Assembly: GCA_049999805.1 (NCBI GenBank)
Contig: JBNGIO010006274.1
Location: 205,818-269,817, forward strand
Reading direction: 5' to 3'
Length of the DNA stretch: 64,000 nt
Source: Folioceros fuciformis
Lineage: Eukaryota; Anthocerotophyta; Anthocerotopsida; Anthocerotales
The first letter of the stretch is position 1. Each line of letters starts with the position of its first letter. The notes beneath the pieces are model-generated. The model did no database searches. It worked only from the letters and a program-made list of their open reading frames with translations, and had not been told where the DNA came from. The position numbers and the translations under genes are program-made. Of this stretch, positions 23,074-36,932 are shown one piece after another.

Positions 23074-26000
23074 ATGGAGGAGGCCATCGAGCAACTGGGT
23101 GCCAAGGACACCAAGGAGCGCATGGCCGGCGTAGAGCGGCTGCAGACGCTGCTGGAGCAGAGCCGGAAGGGCCTGTCCGCGCAGGAGGTGGCCACTCTCG
23201 TCGACACCTCCTTAGGTCTTCTGCGGGACAACAATTTCCGCGTCTGTCAGGGCACTCTTCAGGCGCTGGCATCAGCTGCGGCTCTCGCGGGAGAGCACCT
23301 CAAGCTGCATTTCAATGCGCTGCTTCCTGCCATTGTGGAGCGGCTCGGGGATGGGAAGCAGCCTGTGCGAGATGCTGCGCGTCGGCTTTTGTTGGCACTC
23401 ATGGAGGTACTGCGCGGTGTCGGCATTATCGTGTACTGTATGTGAAGGCTCTGTTTTTTCTGTCAGCCGATCGAGGGGCCGCACGCTGGTGCCGGTGCTT
23501 GTGTTGGACAGAGGGGATGGGATTAGATGGGAAGGGATGGGACTAGATGGGAAGGGATGGGACGGTCGCCCCTGTTTCTGCTTCTGCATCTGGACTTGGC
23601 TCTCGCGGGCCAGCTCTGTCATCGAATTCGTGTCATTTGCACTCTTACCGTGGGGTACCGCACGGCGCCGTATGTCGTACGATTTTGTCGCCACATTGCT
23701 TACTCTGAGGGCGGGCATTGCTGTATGTGTGCGGTTTGCTGGGGAATTGCCAACCTGTGCTGTCGCGGGCTTCATTTGACCTAGACATCCGTTCCTTGCT
23801 GGACCCGGTCACCTCCAGCAAACTGAGCTGAATCAGCGTTCTTGCTGCTGCAATAGATTGCATCCCGTCTGGGTGGCTGTGTAGAGTGTTTTATGAGCGT
23901 CGCTCAAGCGGATGGGGCCTGAATGCTGGTACCTTGTGTCCTATCCCTTGCTCGAACTGAACAGAGACCACACTGGAGCTACCCCGCCAAGTTGAAAAAT
24001 GCCCCTTTCGTTCATGTGCCAATGCTGGACACTTACTCGGAGCGCTTGTCTCTAGTTGCTATTGCTGCCCGTACATCGTGAGAAGATTTCTCGGCATCTC
24101 ATGCCACCGTTCTTGTTCCAGATTTCATCGCCCTCTATAGTGGTAGACAGAGCAGGAAGCTACGCATGGTCCCACAAGAATTGGAGGGTTCGAGAAGAAT
24201 TCGCACGTACAGTGGCGTCCGCCATCAACCTCTTTGCTGCCACTGAGCTCCCTTTCCAGCGGCTGCTACTGCCTTCCGTAATTCGTACTTCCCTTCAGAT
24301 TTTCTTTGTTCACTTAGAGGTTGATGGCTGAGCGCGATGTCCGTGGTGTGTTGACGGAATCCCGAGTGGGGGCTGCCTGTCATATCTGATGGAACCATAT
24401 TCTTCTGCAGGTTTTACAACTTTTGGAGGATTCAAACAGTAGTGCAAGAGAGGCAGCCATATTGTGCTTGGAGGTACTTCTCTTCCTTTCTATCTGATCT
24501 ATACATCGTGGAGACCGGAGCAAAGCTCTTTTGCCCGAATGTATTTTCCCGTTTGGAGCACTTTCGTGACCAGATGTTTGCAGTTTTACAAGTACGCTTG
24601 TCAACCGCTTAGAGTTCCGTGTTAGCCCTTCAGGAAATGTATCGGCAAGGTGGGTCCCAGTTCAGGGAGGAGCTGCAGCAACATCACCTGCGACCAGCAC
24701 AAGTAAGAATGAGCCTTCATGACAAAGGTAGTCGAGCCATATCAGGGCATAAAATTGCCAGCACCCTGTACTTTTGCAAGTGTCAATTTTGGATCTATCA
24801 AACAATCTTTGTACCTGTGACTTCTTGTACGGGAAAGGGTGATTTCTAATCCGAAACTCATAATGACTTCTCCCACGGTATCAGTTACAAAGATGAAGGT
24901 TCCTTGTTGTTGGAACTAGTGCTGTCTCTATGGCCCTTGGTTTCTTCTAACCTGGAACTTGTCCTGTGGATCTAAGAGACAAGGCTATTGTCCAGTATGG
25001 TAATGGCGTTTCTGCTGTTGTACAGCTGAGAGATGTAAGCTCAAGATTTGAAAAAATTGAGCCTAGGATGCGGTCATTGGATGTGGTGCCGTTGCAGTAT
25101 TCTGCGACAACAGAAGTAAAAACTGGTAATTTGACCTCTGTTGGGAGTAACAGACGTTCGAGTCCAAAACAAAAATCTTCTGTTGATGTATCATTGGCCG
25201 GAGGTAGGTTTCTTATTTATTTTATTTCTGGGATGATATGTCCGTCGTTCGTGTCTCTTGGAGAGTGTCTAGAGCGGTATGGCTCCTTCAATCTGTGAGA
25301 AACTGGAAAGTGCGTTGCTTGCTCTGAAAGCCATGTTTCGTTGGTAAAGGTGATCTGGACGGAGTAGACAAGCCTGTGGAGCCTGTCAGAATCTATTCAG
25401 AAAAGGAGCTTGCCAAGGAGATTGAGAAAGTAGCTGGCATCCTTACTCCTGACCGCGACTGGTCAGCAAGAATCGCAGCAATGCAGAGAATTGAAGGTCT
25501 TGTTTATGGAGGTGAGAAGGCAATAAAAGAAAACTCTAACAGATATCAACACGCTAACTATGTTACGGCTAGTCTATGCAGTGGTATCAAGTCTGTTTGT
25601 TAAGGTTCCTGACTTTATGGTTCTCAGGTGCGACTGAGTATCCTAGTTTTCCTAGTCTACTGAAGCAGCTCGTCGGGCCTCTCTCAGTGCAACTTTCTGA
25701 CAGGCGCTCTAGTATTGTTAAACAGGTACTACCAGGGTGTGTGTGGTCAGGCCTGATCTGAATTCTTCAGAGCCAGATCTCACTATTTGCCTGTTGTGCT
25801 TTAGATCTGTTCCGCTGTGAATTTGGCAGCTCAACAGGAGCAAAAGGCTGTCCTTTTGACTTCATACTAATGCATTTTTGCTGTTCATGGTTTATCAGGT
25901 GTGCCATCTCCTTAGTCTCCTATCAAAGGAGTTGTTATCTGATTTCGAGCAGTATGCAGAGTCCTTCATTCCGGTTTGCCCTTTCTCCTCTTAACCGTCA

Positions 26001-29000
26001 AGTTTGTTCTTCTCTCCATTTTCTTCGTATCATCCTCTGCCCGGGCCTAAGCCATTGTGGACTGGCTGTATAGGTTTTGTTTAAGCTGGTTGTGATCACA
26101 GTGCTTGTGATTGCGGAATCAGCAGACTCCTGCATAAAAACGGTGAGTATTTTCTGTGCAGGAGCCATAGTCTTATCGATGCATATTTTGTCCCATTTCC
26201 AGGATTAGTAGATGGATTTTCACAAGTCATCCTGGCTAGATCATGCATGCAGATGCTACGGAACTGTCGGGTCCAACGGGTTCTTCCACGAATTGTTGAG
26301 TGCGCAAAACATGATCGGAATGCAGTTCTACGTGCTCGGTAGTCTATTGTCTCTGCACTGTCCAGAGCTGACGGCACAGTGACCATCTTTGCTGAGTACA
26401 CACTATATTTATGCTGCAGATGTTGCGAATATGCTTTGCTTGTTTTAGAAGAATGGCCAGATGCCCCAGAGATCCAACGCTCTGCAGATCTGTACGAAGA
26501 TCTCGTGAAGTGCTGCACTGCAGATGCAATGAGTGAGGTGTGTAGCTCTTTTTCAAGCGTCCATTCATGTTGTTTCTAGGTCAACATGGATGGATTTACT
26601 TTGTCTTACTGAAGGAAGACTGTGACAGAACCAGTTTACATTGGTCCTCATGCATTCACATCATAACTTAATGGTCATGTGGATCGTTTCTAGGTTCGAG
26701 CCACTGCAAGACAGGTATACCGATTGTTTACGAGAAGTTGGCCAGAACGATCTCGTCGCCTTTTCCAACTGTTTGATCCAACTGTCCAACGAGTAAGGAT
26801 ACCTTACTAAGCACATCACCCTTTTGACTCCTCTCATTCATGCAACACAGATGACTGGTTCTGCTGAGGCAAAAGGGTGGTCATGATAGCCTCATAAGGT
26901 CCTTTCCCTGCCCGTTGCCCGTTTTCTACTGCCATTACTCATTGGCCTTACTTAGACTGGGGTCATTTCGATTGAACAGGTCATCACTGAGGAAGAGGGC
27001 AATTTGCAGAAGCGATACGCCTCACCTGCACGTCGGGATAGAGCGATTCTTCCAGTACGGCAATCTGTTTTGTCGGGGATGCCTTCTGGTAGTTCTGCCG
27101 ATCAAGCTGTGGCTGCTTCAGCCCAGATCAGTGGATCAGGTTCCAGAAGTTTAGAGAGTGTTCTACATGCCAGTCAACAGCAAGTAAATGCGATTGAGAC
27201 TTTGCTCAGAGGTGTGGATATTTCAGAGAAAAGTTTTTCCTCTGCGCCCAGGCGTGTTGACGAGAGAGAACTAGGTGACTGCAACAGTTTGATTGCTAAC
27301 GTTGAAATCTTTCTGTTGGCTGCAACGGGATTTTCTCACGCAGCTCAATTTTTCAGTGTCAGAAGCTGATCTGTGTGCTGACTTATTGTGTGATCTTAGT
27401 GGGTGGGAGCTATCGGAAAATTCATGCTGCAGCCAGTGCCATGCGTGTTGGTGTTGATCCGCCTTCTGCTCGAGACCCACCCCATCCAGCATCTGCACCA
27501 GCTCTACTCCAGGGCAGTCTTAGAGCATCGTCTTTTACGACTGGACCTGTTGCAGTTGCTTCAAGTAGTAATCTCGGCCATTCACAGATTAGTAGCTCCA
27601 TGGACTCCAGCAAAGGTGCGGGTTCTATTGGCAGCTTCAGTCGGGAAGGAGTGAGTGCAGCAAAGCGTGTTCCAATGACCAGTGATAGGGCAAGTCAAGG
27701 GGGGTTCAATCCTGAGGGATTGGAAGGGAGGGGCCCCAAACGCCTTCCCAAAGCAGATGCACAATTTGAGAAGACAGGAGCTGATCATGCATTTAGCTCC
27801 TTGCCAGGTTTTCAACGGCCGCTCCTGAGGTCAACTGTCTCTGGAAGGTCACTGGGCAGCAGTAGGAACAGTGTAGACGATAACCAGATGGTTGGTGGCA
27901 TCAATACGTTTGGGGAGATGTTTAATTATATGGATGGGCTGATGTCTTTGACTGATGCCTTGACTGAAGGACTAAGCGCCGGTGCAGATTGGTCAGCTCG
28001 AGTGGCTGCCTTCTCATATCTTAAAAAGCTTCTCCAGCAAGGAGCAAAAGGTGTCCAGGAGGTTGTCCAATGTTTTGATAGGGTTATGAGTTTATTCTCA
28101 GAACACCTAGATGATCCCCATCACAAGGTTGCCCAAGCGGCCCTTTCAACTCTTGTGGAGCTCGTGCCTGTATGCAGAAAGCCATTTGAAGCCTACCTGG
28201 AGAGAATCATTCCTCATGTTTTTGCACGACTGGTTGACTCGAAGGAGGTCATTCGACAGCTTGGCACGTCAGCTCTAGAAATTGTTGGCAACACCTACAG
28301 TATTGATTCCCTTCTGCCTGCTCTGCTGCGTTCTCTTGATGAGCAACGCTCTCCCAAGGCGAAGATAGCTGTGATTGAATTCGCTATAGCATCGTTTGCT
28401 AAACTGGCACTCAATGGTGAGGCCGCAGGAGGTAGCGGGCTGTTGAAGCTTTGGCTGGCGAAGCTGGCTCCTCTAGCAAATGAAAAGAATCCCAAATTGA
28501 AGGAAACTGCTGTGACAGGAATTATATCTGTGTACTCCCATTTTGACTCCACAACAGTACTGAACTTTATTCTTGGTCTTTCTATCGAAGAGCAGAGTTT
28601 ACTAAGGCGATCGCTGAAGCAGTACACTCCAAGAATTGAAGTCGACCTTATGACATATCTACAAAACAGGAGTCAACGGATTAGACCGAAGTCTAATAGT
28701 GACCAGCCTGAAGTGTCATTACCGACTTCAGATGAAGGTTTTGGAAGGGGGTACGGAGGTCAAATGAAGATACAAGGCCCCTCATCTGGTTCGTCCAGTG
28801 TCAACAATGTGAGAAAATGGCACTCGGTGCAGTCCGACCCTGCATATGCTGGGAATCTCACCAGCCAGTCTCCTGCATTTGATGCAAGCAATGTTCACCA
28901 TGGCTATCACGAAGTTGCAGGTGAAATGGATGAACATTTAGTCCCCAGAAAGGAGAAAAATGACATGAATGGAACCACCGGTACTTCTGGGCGGCCTCGA

Positions 29001-30990
29001 CACTGGTCTGACCAGGGGCAAAACGTGCAAGAGGGCAGTTTTGATGTTAGACGAAGCAATCATGACAGGTCCGGTCTTTCATCTTTGGGTGGCCAGGAGT
29101 CTGGACGGGCACTGCCAGACCTAGATGGGCAGATGTCCTATCTGGATGCACGGGATTCAAAAGTCAGAGACAAGTCCAACCAGGTGTCTGACACTGAAAA
29201 TGATTCAAATGTGCTCAAGCTGCTTCGACAGGTAGGGCAGCTGTCTGTAAGACGCTTACTTTTCACCTTTGAATCAGGGTTAGCTTCTGCAGATCTTGAG
29301 ATTTTGATGTTGTCTTCCTTCGTGTCCTTTTTGCAGATGTCAAACTGGGGTGATCACAAGCCAACGGCAGAAAAGTGTGAGGCTTTACAAGAAGTGCTGC
29401 AGCTTTTGCATGTGAATGATGCAACTCTTTGGTCTCAGGTTCGTGTTGCTTTGCTGAATAGTCTTGTCCTGTCAATGTTAAATATGATCAGATTCTATCA
29501 GATTCCTCTGGGATAGGATTCTGAGAAGGACTCTGGCTTTTTACTCCCTGTGATCAGTATTTCAACCAGATATTCACGGCAGTTCTGGAAGCGCTTGATG
29601 ATCCAGATCCCTCCATCAGGGAACTTGATCTTTCAGTGATTCTCGAGATGTTGTCTCATCAGGTGACTTGACAAAGTTGTTCAACAGCCTTTGATACTGT
29701 TAATTGTGTGCATTCTGTATCTGCTCAACATCTGCTTTTCGTGTCCCATCCAGAGGGAAAGGCTGGAAGAATGCACTGAAACCTTGTTGGAGAAATTATT
29801 GAACGCGACAAGGGATTCAGTCCCAAGGGTAAGTCCTTTTGTCAAGCCTTTTTGGTTAGGATATTTCTTAACTCTCAATGCAGTTCCTCAGGCCACACTG
29901 GAGCAAGGAAATCCCGCTCCCACTTTGTATACACTAGACCCACACCGTTATAATGGAACTTGCAGATCCTGCTGCATGTACATTCCGAGTTTCGCTTTGC
30001 CTCTAGCATGAAAGTCGTCCAGTCTTAATGTAGGGTCCCTGCATTTTCATCACGGTACTATTCTGCTACAAGGTTGGAATTTTTCCAGCAGAGAGGAAGC
30101 TCATTGTTAACGTACTGTACCTCGCTTGATTTGGATACAGGTCTGCAGTGCAGCGGAACGTTGTCTGCATGCTGTGTTAACTCAGTATGATCCTTACCGT
30201 TGCCTTGCTGTAAGTCTGCTTACTCCGGCTTTTCTTCTGTCTCCATGTTTTCAGTACTTTCCGCCTTTCGGATAGGATCCGTTGTGGTTGTTAAAGAAGC
30301 TTTGGCTCATTGGGCACTAATGGCTTCCAGGTTGTGGTACCTCTTCTTGTGAGTGAGGAAGAGAAGACATTGGTAACTTGCATTGGCTGTCTGACAAAGG
30401 TCTCTGATCGTAAAACCATCACGGCTTTGGGATTTGGTTTTAGGCTCTTGTGCTGATGTGTATGTCTGTGACGGTGTTATAGTTGAGATTTTAACAGGAA
30501 ATTTTAGTCTTGGCTTATGTCTGACAAGTTATATTGCAGCTTGTGAGCCGCCTTCCGTCGGAGGAGCTTATGGCTCAGCTACCTTCCTTTTTGCCGGCCT
30601 TATTTGATGCTTTCGGAAATCAGAATGCAGACGTCCGCAAGGTAAATCACGGTTGTCCAGCTCCCCTTTTTTGGCCAAGGAATGACTGTAAGGAAACTAT
30701 GAGGGACTGACTCCGTTCCCGTGCAGACTGTCGTGTTTTGTCTGGTGGATATCTACATTGTTCTTGGAAAAGCGTTTGTTCCTTACCTGGGAAGCCTTAG
30801 CAGCACCCAGTTGCGACTTGTCACCATTTATGCGAATCGGATATCTCAGGTAGGTAGCGAGTGTATTTGGTGATGTTTCTACTCAGGACACTGGGCTGAT
30901 GTTGATCAATGGGGCACGATTGAGATTTCACGCCTGGTTTTTGGATTGGATCAGGCAAGAACGGGCAATTCCATAGATGCTCCTTTGTAG
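23074..30990 (+). CDS. CLASP: CLIP-associated protein CLASP (TOG-domain microtubule regulator)
   Basis: The ATG at 23074 opens exon 1 (23074-23406, 111 residues): MEEAIEQLGAKDTKERM, AGVERLQTLLEQSRKGLS, LGDGKQPVRDAARRLLLALM. Later exons match the plant CLASP order: SYAWSHKNWRVREEFARTVA (TOG1); EKELAKEIEKVAGILTPDRD and LVGPLSVQLSDRRSSIVKQ (TOG2); CCEYALLVLEEWPDAPEIQR; then a large exon across 27440-29232 with WSARVAAFSYLKKLLQQGAK, HLDDPHHKVAQAALSTLVEL and SLLPALLRSLDEQRSPKAK (TOG3). The end has FLPALFDAFGNQNADVRK, TVVFCLVDIYIVLGKAFVPY and ARTGNSIDAPL before TAG at 30988-30990, as in Arabidopsis CLASP (about 1,440 residues). CLASP binds the microtubule lattice and plus ends, stabilises them, and guides cortical arrays. 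The linker between TOG2 and TOG3 is Ser-rich. There are roughly 20 exons; only some edges were fixed. Confidence 0.95.
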
Positions 30991-32300
30991 AGCCTCCAAT
31001 GTGATATCCGAGGAGCGATTCTTTCCAGTTCTGGACTGTAGGAGATAGCTTTGTTGCGAGGGCTTGCCGTACGGGTCTGTGCTATGACGAGTTCCTTGGA
31101 CTGTTTGTGCGTTGACAATTTTCATCACCTATTGGATTCCAGGGTGTGGTAGCTGATCATATTTTGTGTGGAATAAGTTGGTCCTGGCTAACATCCTTTG
31201 CCGACTGTTTATTTATGTCAGTCCTCTTGCTGACGTAATTTAGACAGCGTCACTTCCTTCTTTGGATTGCCACCTGTTTCCGGTCGCGCATATCTTTCAT
31301 CAATCAAATGCATCTATACTGGGTTCAGAGTGTACAGCCCAGAAGCCCAGTGGAAACGACAGCCAAGATCCTGCAGGTTCTCGTGGCCTGCGCCGAAGGG
31401 CTCCTAAGGATAGAATGCCGCACCAGTCCCAGGTGGGCAGATGTCGTCACACTTGGATAGATACACTCTACACGACTAAGGCAGCACTCGCTGTCAAATC
31501 AGTACAGGTCGTTGTCGGACACTACGGTTTGACTGGACTTCACTGTATGCATTGCCACCGTACACATCAGTCACACCAAGGATGTAAACCATTGGTACAG
31601 TTTGAAAATGACTGTATGCCTGGACCCACATCCCTTTTTCGTAATCGAAATCGATTCTAGTTAGATATCGTACGTCTAGGGTTCGTTATCATTTTGTTTG
31701 TAAAGTATTTAAATAATTCTATCCATTTTTAATAGTAAAAAGATACTAAAAAATAGACTTATAAAAAAACAAGAATAAGTTATCTTTCATATGATAATTA
31801 GCTCCTCCTCGTGTTAAAATAATTGGATCTTATTTACCATCGGCATACTAACAAACACAGATTTCCACCCAATATCCCATCCTATGACCCTTGGAGTAGG
31901 ACTTCGTGCAATTGCGATCAAAAAATGTTTTTATATATATATGTATATGTACGTACGTACGTACGTATGTATGTGTTTGTTTTGGGACGCCGGGTGGTTT
32001 AATCCTAGCATTATGAAGTTGGCGACAACACCCTACCTCCCCCATTATCCACGGTAAAATTTGAATTCAAATGGGATGGGAATCCTTGGGAGGTAACGAA
32101 TCTGGCACGAAAGTTCATTCCCGTTATTCAGCTTTACACAAATTATAGGCTCTCTAGTTGGCACCGCATAAGTAACACCGGAACTTGGAGAGAGGGATGA
32201 GAGAGACTGCGCATGCTGAACTTTCTCCAGAGTCCCGACTTCTCCAGACCATCGAGTGTACCAGTTCCTGAGCTGAGGACTGGTAGCGGAGATTGCCAAG
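30991..32300. other. Spacer between CLASP and the DUF3754 gene
   Basis: Contains the CLASP 3' flank, an AT-rich block at about 31680-31840 and a microsatellite at about 31935-31975 (atatatatgtatatgtacgt repeated as acgtacgtatgtatg). A 132-codon open frame at 31262-31660 shows no family features and is not called. The right end is the promoter of the next gene. Confidence 0.5.
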
Positions 32301-35300
32301 ATGTCAAAGGCACCCAAGGAGGTGATTCGAATCGAGCGCGAGGCCGTCATCTCGACTTTGAAAGTCAAGCTCGTGGAAAACTTAGCAGATCTCATAGGTG
32401 ACATTCCCGTGAGCAATGCGGGGTCTTCAAATTTGCCTTCTGTTCCCTTGCTCGCTTCATTTTCATGCCACTGACTACTCAGCGGTCCTGGCGCCTCACA
32501 GTGGCCGACTCCGATCGCGATGAATTCCTAAGCTTTTGCAAGCTCGCGGAGGGAGCTATCCGGGCCTGGTACCTTGCGCAGTTCGAGGAGCTCATGGTTA
32601 TACACTACTCCCTTCTGTCCGCTTCTGTAGTCTATGTCCTCAGGCAGGATCGGGTGGACCGTCCACTTACCAGTCTTTGCTTGTGCAGCAACTGTTCTCC
32701 TTGTTTGAACCAGTCTATGGCGCGCATAAGCTTATGCAGCAGGAATTGTCAGCATCTAAAGTGGACGTTCTGGAGCAGCGATTTTTGAGAATTGTGTTCG
32801 AGGTAACATCGTTCTGACTTTGATTCATGGGGGCACGAATGGAGTCGGATGCGTCGTGTCGTAATTCCATCGTCGGTGTCTTAGATTCCAAAGACTTCGG
32901 TGCTCATCGGAAGTGGGTGCTGTAGCTCATTGCCAGTACTTTTTCTTAGAAAGAAAAAAAGTAATATGATTTGTAGTTCGGATTCGTGGATCAGCACTGC
33001 AGGCTCTTGAGACAAGCCACTTCGTATAGATCGTGCTACTTGGATTCTCGGAACGTTTAATCCTCAACCCTTCCCTCCATTCTTCTTTGAGATGAATGAA
33101 AGAAAACAAGTTGTGTTCATTGGAAAGGTCGTTTCTGGTTGTCGCCCTGACCTCTAACCGAATGAAGCTCAGTAGAGGGCCTGGCATTTCCAGTGCATGA
33201 AGTACAAGGTCTCTGAAGGATGTCTATTTCCCTTAACGGGGCTGAGCTTGCTATGCGAAGTCTGATTTGCCTACTTTAGGAAGATCGTCTTGCATGTCGT
33301 TTTTGTGGTGTCGTGTCGTGTCGTTAACTTCCATGGACAGTCAAGCTATGATAAACTGAATCGCTATGCTTTCCACGGCCAATCCGAGCGTGAGTTCCCT
33401 CCAACCTCAGTAGCAGTTGCTCTGTGTGGGATTGGATGTCACAGTTGATGGAAAAAAGCAACTTCAAGATTGTTACCAAGGATGAAATTGAGGTAGCCTC
33501 ATCTGGTCAATATCTCCTCAATCTGCCAATCGCTGTGGATTTATCCAAGGTTCGTGACACTCTCCCACAGCTTGTCTCTTTCCGAAGCTTACCAAGTCCT
33601 TACACCTCATTCTTTATTCTCAGCTGGACAAGAAGCTTCTGTCAAAGTACTTCTCGGAACATCCCAAAGAAGGAATCCCTGACTTCAGCAGACAGGTTGG
33701 TTGGCACTCTTTGATTTAAGTCTAGAATGCCACATGAATCTAGCAATCAGGTGATACTCTCTAGAACTCCGGAATGTTAGCTTGGAGAGTGACTTTGACA
33801 TGAGCTTTATTGCCACTAAGAATCATTGAACTAAGAATCTCTACGATGGGTACAGTATGTCCTTTTTAGGCGTGGTGTGGGAATTGACCAAACAACAGAC
33901 TATTTTGTTTTGTCCAAGTTGAATGTGATCCTCTCACGCTGCTGGAATTGGGTGCTCCAGAAGCTCAGGTGCTTCGTTTCTTTCATGCATTCCATCTCAG
34001 AATTTGCATGCTTGCTAGAAACCGACGATCAAGGTGATTGTGAAATTCGGAACTTTTGACTACCAGGGTCAGAAAGAAAGTTGAAACTAGCAGGAAGAAC
34101 GAAGAAGCAGAAGACTTACCACTACCAAATGGTGACCTGTATGTGGAGCGCAGAAGGATAGAAAACATGGAAATCAGGTTAAATTCTTGCCCGTCGCAGG
34201 TCTCAAAGGCTCATGGAGTATGGGAGCTAGTTTGTACTCTACAGTAATTAGCATTTTCTCTTCGAATTTTCTCTGATTTCTGCTAGCTACATTACTCATT
34301 GTGCCCTGTGACTTGTCAATTTTGCCACAGCGTGGGAAATCTCTTTAAAAAGAACACGGTCCAAGAACCCACATTTGAGAGAGTGATCGTCTTGTACAGG
34401 TGCAACTGTTCACGTAACTGAACTTTTTTTCATACTTGTCGAATGCACCTCCGCTTAACTGTATGTCACGATTTGTTGTCAGCCTGGAAGTCTCATTGAC
34501 ATCATCCAAGGCAGTGTTTGACATAGTTTCTGCTTCAGTGCGGCTTCCATTGACACTGTAGCCTTGCCCTGTCATCAAGTTTGCTTGGGGCTAAGCAAGG
34601 TGTACGTGGAAAGAGGGATGTGATTCATAAGTGTTCTGTTAACAGAGCTTGTTCTGGTTTGGTGCCTGTCACACCAAACCACAGGTTGTGGTTTGGTGTG
34701 ATGCAATTACTGAGAGAAATATCAGAGCAGACCTGTACTGACGAGACTGCGTCTTCTGCAGAGGCTTAAGCATCCACCCTGATGTTGTGTATTCGTGTGG
34801 CAAGCAGAAAGGCCACTCCTCGTGGCTTTACAGCAGATCTTGGGGATCGTGCAATCCACATCAAGCATTTTAGGAACATACCGATGGCAGATATGGAGCT
34901 GGTGCTAGTGAGTGATTTCCACTGAGTGGTTCCTGCTACAGCACGCCAGTAGGGGGCCAGTGCCTTTGCTTTACGAACTGTAGGTGTCTGTTTGGCTATT
35001 CTTCTCTCGTCGTTTTTGCTAAGCGTTCTTTCCCTGTCAGCCGGAGAAGAAGAATCCAAGTCTTACACCCATGGACTGGTTGAAATTTTTCATATCTGCA
35101 GTTTTGGGTCTGGTGAGCCTTATTTGCTTGTTCATGGGCATGCTAGAGGAACTTCCTTTGAGTATGCTTGCGAACCCTGATTTCAGTGTTGTGGCAGGTT
35201 GCGTTTGTTGGTTCAATGGAAACGCATTCCCTAGACGTCTGGGTGGCTCTTGCCATTCTGGGTGGTTTTATCGGGTACTGTGGGAAGATTTATGTCACGT

Positions 35301-36267
35301 AGGATCTCAAGGCCTCTCTTGCTTTGCAGCCGCACTTTTGATTTTCTCCAAGTTTGATTCGCCTGGCTGTGAGAATTGCTTGGTTTCTGAATGATAAGTG
35401 CACACGATAAAGCTTTGTTCTGTCCTCCCACGGCTATTTCATATTTAATAGATACTTGATGATACGGCTGAGATCGTGCAGCTTGTGCAGATATGGGTAG
35501 TCGCTGAGCTACTGTGTGATCTGTGGCTGCCCTGCAGCTTCCAGAGCAATCTTCGGGAATATCAGAACCTTATCACCAAATCAATGTACGATAAGCAGCT
35601 GGACAGTGGGAAGGGGACTCTTCTCCATTTATGTGATGATGTTATCCAGCAAGAGGTTAGGAGTCACAACGTTTTGCTTTGAAGTTTTGTTCAGTGCCGC
35701 ATACGACGGCCAGCTCAGCTCAGGCAGGGCCTTGATATTAACCGCGCGGATTTCATGCTGTTGTTGAAGGTGAAGGAAGTTATCATAGCATTCTTCGTCA
35801 TGACGACGCAAGGGAGGGCGACCGTAAATGTATCAGACCATGCATACCTACATGGATTGAAATATGCTTGGAACATTCTGGTGGCTTTGGCGCTGCTACT
35901 GAGCAGCTATGTCATAAGAGCTACAGGGGAAAATGCTGACTCATGCGTTGTGTCAGGAACTTGACGCACGGTGTGAAACCCTCATGTTTGAAGAGTTTGC
36001 TGAGAAATGTGACTTCGAGGTCGATGATGCAGTCAAGAAGATGGAAAGATTGGGAATCCTTACGAAGGTAAGAGCCAATCGCCTTATATAGTACTCACGA
36101 ACATACGTTTATGGTTGCCTGACAGTACGTGTGTCTTGTTATTTATCAAAACACCGGATGTTGCGCAGGACTCCTCGGGTAGGTACTCTCATGTGTCTTT
36201 GAAACGCGCTAACCAGATATTGGGGGCTGCCCAGGAATCATTAGGGGAGAAGGATCTCGTACAGTGA
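32301..36267 (+). CDS. DUF3754 membrane protein (At3g19340/At2g46915-like)
   Basis: The start is ATG at 32301 ([19 protein letters not shown]), the stop TGA at 36265-36267. The first intron runs from 32398 and joins in frame at 32502. Exon blocks in order: [167 protein letters not shown], and the end [19 protein letters not shown] with [14 protein letters not shown]. This follows the DUF3754 family in full. Two hydrophobic segments around [12 protein letters not shown] and [18 protein letters not shown] probably cross a membrane. The biochemical function is not known; the family has been annotated vaguely in Arabidopsis. Same strand as SERAT, 665 bp upstream of it. Confidence 0.88.
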
Positions 36268-36932
36268 ACAGGTGATGATTTCTTTCCTATGGTTGATTTT
36301 GTTGTCGATCCGAGGAGTTCGGAGTCAAGGGGCTTTTGGAACAGTTGGCTTAGGGCCCAATGTAAAGTGGAAGGCATGCGACATTCGTTGCGGCATCGAG
36401 AGTCATTACGTGTTGTATTAAGGTTTATTTCATGGATATGTCGTCCACTGCACAGGATGAATCAAGCACAATCCTACACAACTCCGTTGTATGTCTTTAT
36501 ATCCTGATATGTAGGTTAAGGGTGGAAGAGTTCGTGTGCTTGAAGATCCCATTATTTGTGAGTGCCATTTCATGGGAGGCCCTTGTCCCCCTCCTACCTG
36601 TTTTCAAGGGGCGTTTTCCTCCTCTAAACGATACGTGATATTTCCCGCTCACCCGAAAAGGAAAACTCGATATGCACTCACGCATACATTTCTACCTTAC
36701 GGGCCTGGGCCTGGGTTTACACATACACGTATACACATATATGTCCTTGTGTATTTCCACGTCAGGTTTTTCGTGTTTCAAATACGGTGTGAAAGATATC
36801 TCACGGCGGCGGTGCGCCGTTCTGTGCAGCGAAGCTGCAGCGAAGGACTGTTTTCGTGGAGCTTGTCTGTCCATGATGGTATCATTTAGGCTTGTCCTGT
36901 AGCATAGTATCACTGATGACACTTGGGTGCGT
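36268..36932. promoter_or_regulatory. Spacer and promoter upstream of the serine acetyltransferase
   Basis: No coding exon was seen between the DUF3754 stop and the SERAT start. The spacer carries a purine/pyrimidine alternating patch acatacacgtatacacatat at about 36720-36741 and presumably the SERAT promoter and 5' untranslated region. Confidence 0.4.

Noticed and set aside
31262-31660. A 132-codon plus-strand frame between CLASP and the DUF3754 gene
   Set aside because: Composition looks non-coding, there is no recognisable domain, and it lies in the CLASP 3' flank.
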